A program made the translations under genes and the position numbers. Positions 43,454 to 50,177 of a DNA stretch of 64,000 nt are shown here, piece after piece; position 1 is the first letter of the stretch, and the number at the start of each line of letters is the position of its first letter. The stretch lies in the NCBI GenBank assembly GCA_000620185.1, contig KK211087.1, positions 217,273-281,272 on the forward strand, written 5' to 3'. The notes beneath the pieces are model-generated. The model was not told where the DNA came from, ran no database searches, and was given only the letters and a program-made list of their open reading frames with translations. This DNA comes from Geodermatophilaceae bacterium URHB0062. Its GTDB lineage: Bacteria; Actinomycetota; Actinomycetes; Mycobacteriales; Geodermatophilaceae.

Positions 43454-43840
43454 TCAGTGGCCGGGGCCGGCCTGCAGGCGTCCGGTCGCCCGGAACGGCC
43501 GCACCTCGATGTCGTGGTTGGTGGCCTCGACGACCTTCTCCGCCCAGGTCAGCGCCTCGTCCAAGTTCCCGGCATTGACGATGTAGAAGCCACCGATGTG
43601 CTCCTTCGCCTCCACGAAGGGTCCGTCGGTCGTCACCTTGTCCAGGCCTGTGCCGCCCCTCACCACGGTGGCCGCCTCGGGACCGTGCAGCGCGCCGCCG
43701 TATGCGAACGCGCCGGCGCGGTCCATCTCCTCCTCGAGAGCGATCACTCGGCCCATGAAGGCCTGCATCTCCTCTGGGGTGAGCGGCGCGCCGTCAACCT
43801 CGCCCTCGACCTCGTACACCGACAGCAGGTACTGGTTCAT
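43454..43840 (-). CDS. YCII-related DGPF-domain protein
   Basis: A 128-residue YCII-fold protein carrying the D-G-P-F motif at residues 72-75 (TTDGPFVEAKEHIGGFYIV). It starts MNQYLLSVYEVEGEVDG and ends with ALTWAEKVVEATNHDIEVRP, the normal course of the family. It precedes the ECF sigma factor by 11 bases and must share its transcript. DGPF proteins accompany ECF42 sigma factors; their biochemical role is unsettled, though a small-molecule-sensing or enzyme function has been proposed from the fold. Confidence 0.92.
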   Translation of the reverse strand: MNQYLLSVYEVEGEVDGAPLTPEEMQAFMGRVIALEEEMDRAGAFAYGGALHGPEAATVVRGGTGLDKVTTDGPFVEAKEHIGGFYIVNAGNLDEALTWAEKVVEATNHDIEVRPFRATGRLQAGPGH

Positions 43841-43963
43841 CGGAACTCCTCGCTTTCAGCGGGAGGATCCCGCTCCAACCCCTTGACGAACGGCGAGGGC
43901 CTGATCAGGACACCTCCGGCACAGGATCCCAGGACTGTCCCCATCCCGGTCTACGTTCCGATC

Positions 43964-44751
43964 ATGAACCGCATGGACCGCCTCTACGCCCTGGTCGAGG
44001 AGCTGCGCGCGGCGGGACCCAGGGGTCGTACCGCGCGGCAGTTGGCCGCGCGCTTCGAGGTCAGCGTCAGGACCATCGAGCGCGATCTGAGCGCCCTGGG
44101 GCAGGCCGGCGTGCCACTCGCGACGAAGCAGGGGCGCACGGGGGGTACACCGTCGACCGCTCGATGAGCCTTCCGCCGCTCAACTTCACGCCGCGTGAGG
44201 CGGCTGCCGTCGCCGTGGTGTTGAGCCGCAGCGAGCACGTGCTCTTCGCACGCGACGCCCGCAGCGCCCTGCAGAAGATCGTGGCCGCCATGCCCGAGCG
44301 GGCCCTGGCGGAGGCGCGTGCCACGGCGGAGAAGGTGAGGCTCCTGGTCCAACCGGTACCCGACCCTGACGCCGAGATCGCCGAGACCATCTGGCGAGCC
44401 GTGCGCGACAACTGCACGCTGCACATCCGCTACATCGATGTCGGCGGCCTCGAGACCGAGCGCGAGATCGATCCACAGCACGTCGTGGTCGGTCCCAACG
44501 GCTCGTACCTCACCGCCTGGTGCCACCTGAGAGGGGACGACCGGGTGTTCCGCATGGATCGCATCACGCGAGCCGAGTCGACGCCGTCAGGACCGCACCC
44601 CCGGCGGGTCGTCCCGGAGCCGACCGCCGACGGCCACGAGACGAAGCTGCCGGCTTCGGCGCTACGTCCCGAGAACTATCTGCCAAACACCGACATAGGG
44701 CTGTCGCGAGGTTCCGAGACGGTGGGCGCAGCCCGCCGCCTCGGCGGGTGA
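43964..44751 (+). pseudogene. HTH-WYL transcriptional regulator, frameshifted
   Basis: Two frames together make one YafY-type regulator. The first (43964-44167) has the DeoR-like HTH: MNRMDRLYALVEELRAAGPR, then TARQLAARFEVSVRTIERDL and a recognition wing ending ATKQGRTGG. The second (from about 44145 to 44751) continues YTVDRSMSLPPLNFTPREAA and carries the WYL domain (RYIDVGGLETEREIDPQHVV, LTAWCHLRGDDRVFRMDRI). The switch falls at a run of six G at about 44138-44143; one extra G restores the fusion. It may be a true mutation or a homopolymer sequencing error. It is divergent from the ECF42 operon and upstream of a VOC gene. Confidence 0.8.
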
Positions 44752-44773
44752 TCCCCATGCAGAGGAGACCCCC

Positions 44774-45163
44774 ATGACCACTCCCGCTCCTGGCAGCCTG
44801 GCCTGGTTCGAGGTCGCGACCAGCGACCCCGACGGCGCCGCGAAGTTCTACGGCAGCCTCTTCGACTGGACGTTCGAGGCCGACGGTCCGGCCGCATCCG
44901 GCGGCATGGACTACCGCAACATCAGGGCCTCCGGCGCCGACCGGCCGATGGGCGGCATCTTCGGCACCGGCGGGCAGAGGCCCGACCACGCCGTGTTCTA
45001 CATCCTCGTCGCCGACGTCGAGGCGACCTGTGCCGACGCCGAGCAGCTCGGTGGCTCGGTGGCGAGCAAGCACCTCGACCCCGGCCCCGGCGCCCCGACG
45101 TTCGCCTACCTGCGTGATCCGTCGGGGAACCAGTTCGGCGTCTTCAGCCCGCCGGCGGCTTGA
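44774..45163 (+). CDS. VOC-family (glyoxalase-like) protein
   Basis: A 129-residue vicinal-oxygen-chelate fold protein. It has paired beta-alpha-beta-beta-beta units: LAWFEVATSDPDGAAKFYGSLFDWTF in the first and AVFYILVADVEATCADAEQLGG, then FAYLRDPSGNQFGVFSP in the second. ATG at 44774 follows an AGGAGA ribosome binding site, and the stop overlaps the next gene (TGATG). The WYL-type gene just upstream may have controlled this pair. Resistance, dioxygenase or isomerase activities all occur in this fold, so the substrate is open. Confidence 0.87.
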   Translation: MTTPAPGSLAWFEVATSDPDGAAKFYGSLFDWTFEADGPAASGGMDYRNIRASGADRPMGGIFGTGGQRPDHAVFYILVADVEATCADAEQLGGSVASKHLDPGPGAPTFAYLRDPSGNQFGVFSPPAA

Positions 45164-45534
45164 TGGCGCGCGACGCAAAGGCCGGGTCCCCGTCGGAGCA
45201 GTCCGGCGGGGACGACGCCCGAGACCTCTACGACGAGCTCACCGACGACCTGCTCTACGACCCGGCAATCGGCAGGGCGACGATGATGGGCTACCCCTGC
45301 GTCCGGCTGGCCGGGCGGTTCCTGGCGTCCTACGACGACGAGTCCCGCAGCCTGGTCGTCAAGCTGCCTCGCGAGCGGGTCACCGAGCTCGTCGAGGAGG
45401 GCCGCGGCGACCCGTTCGCCCCAGCCGGCAAGGTCTTCCGTGAGTGGGTGTCGATCCCGACCGTCGACCGAGCCCTGTGGCAAGCGGTGCTCGCCGAGGC
45501 CGTCGACTTCGCGCGCCACGGACTGGCCGAGTAG
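45163..45534 (+). CDS. TfoX/YjbR-like small protein
   Basis: A 123-residue protein with the actinobacterial TfoX_N-like course: ATMMGYPCVRLAGRFLASYD, then SLVVKLPRERVTELVEEGRG and DPFAPAGKVFREWVSIP. It starts with ATG 45163 overlapping the VOC stop by one base; the TTG three bases upstream is less likely. The N-terminal 20 residues are polar and probably disordered. The family name derives from a competence regulator fragment, but proteins of this size have no demonstrated role in competence. Confidence 0.78.
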   Translation: MARDAKAGSPSEQSGGDDARDLYDELTDDLLYDPAIGRATMMGYPCVRLAGRFLASYDDESRSLVVKLPRERVTELVEEGRGDPFAPAGKVFREWVSIPTVDRALWQAVLAEAVDFARHGLAE

Positions 45535-45650
45535 CGCACGGCTCAGCGGTGGAAGCCCCTCGCTCACGGCGAGCACTCGCCCCGGTGTCCAGGGATCACC
45601 TGGTCCTCGGCCTAACCCGGGGCCACCAACCACCGACCCTGCTATGAACG

Positions 45651-45686
45651 ATGTCCCGAGACACTGGGAACGGTGTCTCGGGACAT
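45651..45686. repeat. Perfect 14-bp inverted repeat ATGTCCCGAGACAC
   Basis: ATGTCCCGAGACAC (45651-45664) and GTGTCTCGGGACAT (45673-45686) with an 8-base loop. It lies between convergent genes, so it could act as a bidirectional terminator. Sequences of this kind also occur at the ends of IS481-type elements in actinobacteria, so an IS-end relic is an alternative. Confidence 0.65.
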
Positions 45687-45692
45687 TTCAGC

Positions 45693-45727
45693 TGTGTCCG
45701 AGGGGCGACACGCTGCATACGCACACG
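45693..45727 (+). repeat. Hairpin repeat copy 3
   Basis: TGTGTCCGAGGGGCGACACG, then CTGCATACGCACACG. The upstream palindrome is replaced by the ATGTCCCGAGACAC inverted repeat. The core stem is intact. Confidence 0.8.
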
Positions 45728-45780
45728 TCTCACCATCGACAGGGTCGGTGGCGCACAGATTCCCAACCGGTCGAGCAGTG

Positions 45781-46089
45781 TCAAGGGTCGACACGGATGA
45801 TGACGCTGCGGGTGGAGGGTGACCGGAACGGGTCGCCCGAAACGACGTCGACGACTGCGCTCCCCGGCGACCGGGCGAGGAGGAGGAGCGCGGTCGGTGG
45901 GCCCAGCGGGGTGAGGACCGAGCCGTCGGTCCCGACGACGCTGTCGGAGAGGATTCCGAGGAATTCCACTCCGGTGCCCGACCGGATGCGGCCGCCCGTC
46001 GCGGTGAAGCGCACGACGTCCCCTACGGTGATCACCAGCTCCGACGGGAGGTCCTCCTCGTCCGGCCGGATGTCGATGAAGCGCTTCAT
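45781..46089 (-). CDS. Small beta-rich hypothetical protein, peptidase partner
   Basis: A 102-residue protein of no recognised family. Predicted strands alternate with short turns: SELVITVGDVVRFTATGGRI, then GVEFLGILSDSVVGTDGSVL and PPTALLLLARSPGSAVVDVV. The pattern looks like a small Ig-like or cupredoxin-like barrel. It lies 31 bases downstream of the metzincin-type peptidase gene and is probably co-transcribed. An inhibitor, chaperone or accessory role for the peptidase is a reasonable idea that the sequence does not prove. Confidence 0.7.
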   Translation of the reverse strand: MKRFIDIRPDEEDLPSELVITVGDVVRFTATGGRIRSGTGVEFLGILSDSVVGTDGSVLTPLGPPTALLLLARSPGSAVVDVVSGDPFRSPSTRSVIIRVDP

Positions 46090-46120
46090 CGGTGGCGCCC
46101 CGGCCGGACAAGGTTCCTGG

Positions 46121-47089
46121 TCAGAGTGAGGCCAGCACGTCGTCCTGGGGGTCCCAGTCCACCGCGACCGGGGTACGTGGCAGGGGGACCTCGGTTTCGG
46201 CGCCGGTCGACGCCCGGGCTTCCGTGTCGCGGAGGATCTTGGGGTAGACGGTCGCGGTGAAGGCGGAGTCGAGCGGGTTGATGTCCAGCCCGCCGCGGAT
46301 GGGCTTGCCGTCCTTGGTGATCGCGCCGGGTAGCTGGTAGCACATGATGGAGTCCTGGTCGGGCTCGGTGCCGATGATCTTTGCGGGGTCCAGCGCCGTG
46401 AGAACTTGCTGATCGACCATCTCCTTGGACCAGCCCTGGGTCCGCAGGAAGTAGTCGTAGGCCTTCTGTGGATCGATACGGTCCACGAGCACCTGACGCA
46501 TGTGCTCGTGCGGGTAGCCCAGCGTGTGGCCGGCCTCGTGGCGGATGACCCGGCGGTACTCCTTCTCGTCGGTGCTCATCGAGAAGCCTTGGAGGTTCAT
46601 GGTCTGGCGATTCTTCGGGATGAGCTTGATGTCGGTGCCCAGGTAGGACCAGTAGCCCCCGGGGCCTCGTGAGATGCGAACGTCACCGATCCCCGAGGTC
46701 TCGGCGAAGGAGATACCGCCGTACGTCGCCCACGCGTTCAGATGGCTGACGATGCGCTCCCGCAGTTCCTTCGCAGTGCTCTCCATGAAGCTCACGGTGA
46801 GGGCCTTGGGCACCGGCCCCCAGTACCTGCTCGTGTAGAGAGTCAGCCGCTGCGGGGTGAGCACGCCGTCACCGAGGGCGAGCTCCTGCAGAGGCGCGTT
46901 GGTCGGGTTCTCCGTCGCTGCCACCTCGGCGGCCCGCTGCTGCAGACGTGGCGGCAGCAGCATGATGTGACAACCGGCGCCCGGGTCGAAACCCGCGGCG
47001 TCGTTGGCCGCGGAGGCCTGGTCTCCGACCGCCTCTCCCGCAATACGTGCGATGTCGCGCAACGCCTTCTTGTAGCCGGTTTCGTCCAC
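46121..47089 (-). CDS. Metzincin-type zinc metallopeptidase
   Basis: A 322-residue zinc peptidase. The motif HEAGHTLGYPHE at residues 184-195 supplies three zinc histidines and the general-base glutamate in the HExxHxxGxxH form. SIMCY about 70 residues later is the Met-turn, so this is a metzincin resembling astacin (M12A). The N-terminal part contains MLLPPRLQQRAAEVAATENP and YWGPVPKALTVSFMES, and no signal peptide is visible. The start is GTG 47089 with GAGGAG seven bases upstream; the frame extends to 47212 without such a signal. The small 102-residue gene follows it closely. The lack of an export signal is odd for this class. Confidence 0.85.
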   Translation of the reverse strand: MDETGYKKALRDIARIAGEAVGDQASAANDAAGFDPGAGCHIMLLPPRLQQRAAEVAATENPTNAPLQELALGDGVLTPQRLTLYTSRYWGPVPKALTVSFMESTAKELRERIVSHLNAWATYGGISFAETSGIGDVRISRGPGGYWSYLGTDIKLIPKNRQTMNLQGFSMSTDEKEYRRVIRHEAGHTLGYPHEHMRQVLVDRIDPQKAYDYFLRTQGWSKEMVDQQVLTALDPAKIIGTEPDQDSIMCYQLPGAITKDGKPIRGGLDINPLDSAFTATVYPKILRDTEARASTGAETEVPLPRTPVAVDWDPQDDVLASL

Positions 47090-47637
47090 GGAGCGTCTCC
47101 TCGTGTTCTCGTTATGCCGGGTTCCTCGGGCGACGTCGGGAGACGCAGAGGAAACACTGAGAGCCGCCCTACGCATCGTCCCGACGGCTCTACGCTCCGG
47201 GTCGCCCGTCACAACTGCGTCACCGTGGCGTCACTCGGGTCACGGATCGAAGGCGGTCGGGCGACGACGTAGCGAAGGCAGTCGCAGCCGTTTCGCGGGA
47301 GTGGGAGAGGCTCACCGAACTCAGGGTCGTCGCCGGGACTCCGCCGTCAGTCGCCGGACCTGGCGGGCGCCGCACGGGGCGCCCCGACACGAAGATCAAG
47401 GCCCTTCTCGCACGGCTGAACTGCCATGTGATGTTCGAGGGTCGGGAAGGCCGCAACACCTGGGTGGTTGTTCCGGTACTGGCCCCGACGCGCCGACCGG
47501 TACTGCTCAGTCGGAGCCGTACCGGCTTGCTCACGGTAGGGATCCCGGCGCGCGGGCCGTAGAAGACGTCGACGACTGCAATGGCTGCTGCGTGCTGAGG
47601 GCAATGACTGCGCGCTGCCATGCGACAGCGCGCTGGG
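47090..47637. other. Stretch without a recognised gene
   Basis: No frame shows a family signature. The left end must contain the peptidase promoter. The open frames seen here are GC-driven. Confidence 0.45.
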
Positions 47638-48291
47638 TCACCGGGAGGTTCGGGCTCTGGCGGCCTCACTCTGGGGCTCGCGGACATGCCGTCGCCGCAC
47701 CAGCCACCACGCACACGTGTAGCCGACCGCGGCCACGCCTGCGGCGGGCGCCCACAGCCAGCGTGAGGTCACGTCACCGATGCAGTCGCCCATCACAGTG
47801 CGCCGCTCGTCCTGAGCGGCGCGCGACAGGGCGTCCGTCGCGTTCGCCACACCGGCATCTCCCTTGGAGACCGCCAGTTCGGCGCCGCGCTGCCGGGCTG
47901 CATCGCTCTCCAGGGCGCCAGCCGCTACCGCCGCACTGGCGCGGCACGTGCGCCCCGCGTCGGTCGCCGCCGCCAAGAAGGCCTGGAGAACGGGTGCGAT
48001 GACGAGTGTGGCCGCGAGCGCGGCCACCACCGAGACAGCCGCGAGCTCGCCCAGGACCCCCGGTGCGAGACCCTGCCGCTCTGCAGGCAGGCGGAAGAAC
48101 GCCCCCAGCACCACGAGCAGTGCGATCCCCGCTGCTGCGCCCAGCCAGTCCCACTCGCCCTCACCGCTGAAGCTGAGCGCCACGACCGCAGCCAAGGCCG
48201 TGCCCAGGAGCGCCGCCCGGTCCACGTCTCGACTGCCGTGAGGGAGGTCCGCGCCGGCCACGGTGCCCGGGGTCTTCCCTCGCGCGCTCAC
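47638..48291 (-). CDS. Membrane protein of unknown function
   Basis: A 217-residue integral membrane protein. Hydrophobic segments are at about 27-42 (LLGTALAAVVALSFSG), 48-66 (WLGAAAGIALLVVLGAFFRL), 80-108 (LGELAAVSVVAALAATLVIAPVLQ) and 175-195 (WLWAPAAGVAAVGYTCAWWLV). Between the third and fourth lies an alanine-rich helical, probably extracytoplasmic part with two cysteines (GRTCRAS and MGDCIGD). The C-terminus is basic. No family is recognised. It is a single gene with a start at 48291. Confidence 0.65.
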   Translation of the reverse strand: MSARGKTPGTVAGADLPHGSRDVDRAALLGTALAAVVALSFSGEGEWDWLGAAAGIALLVVLGAFFRLPAERQGLAPGVLGELAAVSVVAALAATLVIAPVLQAFLAAATDAGRTCRASAAVAAGALESDAARQRGAELAVSKGDAGVANATDALSRAAQDERRTVMGDCIGDVTSRWLWAPAAGVAAVGYTCAWWLVRRRHVREPQSEAARARTSR

Positions 48292-48660
48292 TGAACGGTG
48301 CCAGGAGCTGCTTCGGCGGCAGCGCGCGAGGACCGCGGACCGGCGTGCGAGCGACGCACCGTCTGTCCTCCGTTGAGCAGGACGGCGACCATGGCCCTAC
48401 CTCCGTCGGTCGTGGTGCACGCTCACGGCTCGGGCTGTATTCGGCCGCCGTGACCGCTTCCGGATACTGCGCCGGGATCGCGGCGAACCCGGCTGCGGCA
48501 CATCCCAGCGGAGCGGGACCTGGACGGGAAGCGGATGCGCGATCGCAGTCACCACCGCGACGCCGGCGGGGTACCGGACGCTGTGCCACTGCCACCTCTG
48601 ACCCGACCATGCGATGAACGGGGCTACCGCAGAGACGATAGAACCCCCTCGGCCTCAAAC
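48292..48660. other. Stretch without a recognised gene left of the IS
   Basis: Nothing convincing is coded. It leads into the tRNA-like relic at 48661-48698 and the IS at 48742. Confidence 0.4.
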
Positions 48661-48698
48661 CGTGGGGGTTCATGTCGGTGTCCGAGGGGGGACTTGAA
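48661..48698 (-). other. tRNA-Leu-like 3' end fragment fused to hairpin-repeat sequence
   Basis: On the minus strand, 48698-48677 reads TTCAAGTCCCCCCTCGGACA then CC, matching the T-loop, T-stem 3' side and acceptor 3' side of an actinobacterial tRNA-Leu, but the 5' T-stem strand and the rest of the tRNA are missing. The plus-strand part CGTGGGGGTTCATGTCGGTG (48661-48680) resembles the left part of hairpin repeat copy 8. A relic of tRNA-targeted integration, or a variant repeat, are both possible. Confidence 0.45.
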
Positions 48699-48753
48699 CT
48701 CAGCAGACCTGAGCCGCCTCAAGGTGCCTCGGGCCGCCTAAGAAGACGTTGCA

Positions 48754-49583
48754 TTAGTTCTTCGGTAGCCGGCGGGCGCAGATCAAGGTGATTGCCAGTC
48801 GGGCCAGCGCGGTGATCGTCATGGCGGTGCGGTCGTAGCGCAGGGCGAGGCGCTTGTAGGACAGCAGCCAGCCGATGGTGCGCTCGACGACCCAGCGGTG
48901 CCGGCCGAGCCGTTGGCTGGAGTCCCGGCCGATGCGGGCGATCCGGGCGGTGATGCCGCGGCGGCGCAGGTAGCGGCGGACCCGCGGGTTGTCGTAGCCC
49001 TTGTCGGCGTGCAGCTTGAGTGGCCGGCGCCGTGGATGGCCCCGGCCGCCCCGCTTGATCGCCGGCATCGAGTCCAGGATCGGCTCGACGAGCATGCTGT
49101 CGTGCCGGTTGGCGCCGGAGACGGCGATGTTCAGCGGCAGGCCGGTGGCGTCGACGAGCAGGTGGTACTTGGTGCCGCGTTTGCCCCGGTCAGTGGGATT
49201 TGGGCCGGTCAGTGCACCCCCCTTTTCGCCCGGACGCTGACGCTGTCGAGGCTGGCCCGTGACCAGTCCAGTGCGCCGTGCTCGCCGAGCTGGTCGAGAA
49301 CGGCCCGGTGGAGTTGGTCGAAGACGCCGGCGGCGGACCATTCGCGCATCCGTCGCCAGCAGGTCCAGCCCGAGCCGTAGCCCAGTTCGGTGGGCAGCTT
49401 GGTCCAGCCGATACCGGTCGACAACACGAAGGCGATGCCCTCGAGCACGTCCCGGTCGGATGTTCGTGGCCGTCCGGTGCGGCCGTGCACCGCGGGGCGA
49501 CGCGCAGGGATCAGCGGCTCGACCAGCGCCCACAACTCGTCACTGATCAGCCGCGGCGGCGGGGAAGACGCCGGCGACGACAT
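48754..49583 (-). CDS. IS5-family transposase made by programmed frameshifting (orfA-orfB)
   Basis: The DDE transposase is encoded in two frames. OrfA (49583-49209, 124 codons) begins MSSPASSPPPRLISDELWAL and contains GRPRTSDRDVLEGIAFVLST and GYGSGWTCWRRMREWSAAGV, the DUF4096 N-terminal region. OrfB (about 49225-48754) begins at the shift with GALTGPNPTDRGKRGTKYHL, then VDATGLPLNIAVSGANRHDS with the first catalytic Asp region, KLHADKGYDNPRVR with the second, and RWVVERTIGWLLSYKRLALR with the Glu. The frames meet at AAAAGGGGGG (49226-49217), the usual slip site in this group, so the full product of about 275 residues needs a minus-one shift. Confidence 0.88.
49217..49226 (-). promoter_or_regulatory. 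Translational slippery site A4G6
   Basis: The minus strand reads AAAAGGGGGG where orfA and orfB overlap; orfA stops at 49209. Heptamers of this kind drive frameshifting in IS5/IS427 transposases, setting the level of full-length enzyme. Confidence 0.8.
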
Positions 49584-49664
49584 GCCACCGCAGCCTCCGC
49601 CGCCCTCGACCCCGACCTGGCCCGACACGCGGGACCCACGGTCGACATCTGCAACGTCTTCTAA

Positions 49665-50177
49665 GGCAGCCTCATCGGCCCAGATAGACAGCCTGCCAAC
49701 AGCATCGAGAGGCGTCTGAATAACGCTACTTTCACCGGCGGCAATATCACGCGAAGTATCACGTGGCGAGGCCGTCTCAGGCGGGCTACCCGAGTCTGAT
49801 CCGGTACCTCGGTAGCAGTCGTTCTGGAGGGCCGCGGACTGTCCCTGTCCGAGCTCGTGAACGAGTTTCTGCAGCGCATACCGCTCTCGACGCAGCCCGA
49901 GCACCGCGCAGCGGGTGGGGCAGGCTGAACACCGGAAAGTCGAACCCGTGCCACCAGCGGCCGTGCCAGCGGGAGAGGGGCTCGGTGTGCGCGGTTTCGT
50001 AGTCGTGCTCGAAACACAGCCCGTCGCTCGGGCAGGCGGGGTCGGGAGCGGTCTGGAGCGACCCTGTTTCGCGGTGACGACATGGTGACGAGACCGTGAC
50101 GGCCGCGTCCGTACGGTCGCGTGTCTCTCGCCCCACCCGCGGAGCACCCCGGGCCTGCTCCTCGAGAGGAGACCGCC
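49665..50177. other. Stretch without a gene between the IS and the DUF2235 gene
   Basis: No gene is supported. It carries a copy of the second dispersed motif at 49931-49967. The right end should hold the promoter of the DUF2235 gene. Confidence 0.45.
49931..49967 (+). repeat. Second dispersed motif, copy 2
   Basis: ACCGGAAAGTCGAACCCGTG, then CCACCAGCGGCCGTGCC. It shares 31 of 37 bases with the copy at 60261-60297. On the minus strand both read HGRWW followed by a D/F-rich turn. Confidence 0.55.

Larger units (their letters stand above)
48742..49661 (-). mobile_element. IS5-family (IS427-like) insertion sequence, complete
   Basis: A 920-bp element with perfect 12-bp terminal inverted repeats GAAGACGTTGCA (48742-48753) and TGCAACGTCTTC (49650-49661). 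It is flanked by TAA on both sides (48739-48741 and 49662-49664), the T-N-A type of target duplication made by the IS427 subgroup. It contains two overlapping minus-strand frames joined at an A4G6 slippery run. All parts look intact, so the element may be active and recent. Confidence 0.9.

Noticed and set aside
48661..48740. A complete tRNA-Leu gene on the minus strand
   Set aside because: Only the 3' 22 bases match; the 5' T-stem strand, anticodon arm and D arm cannot be found.
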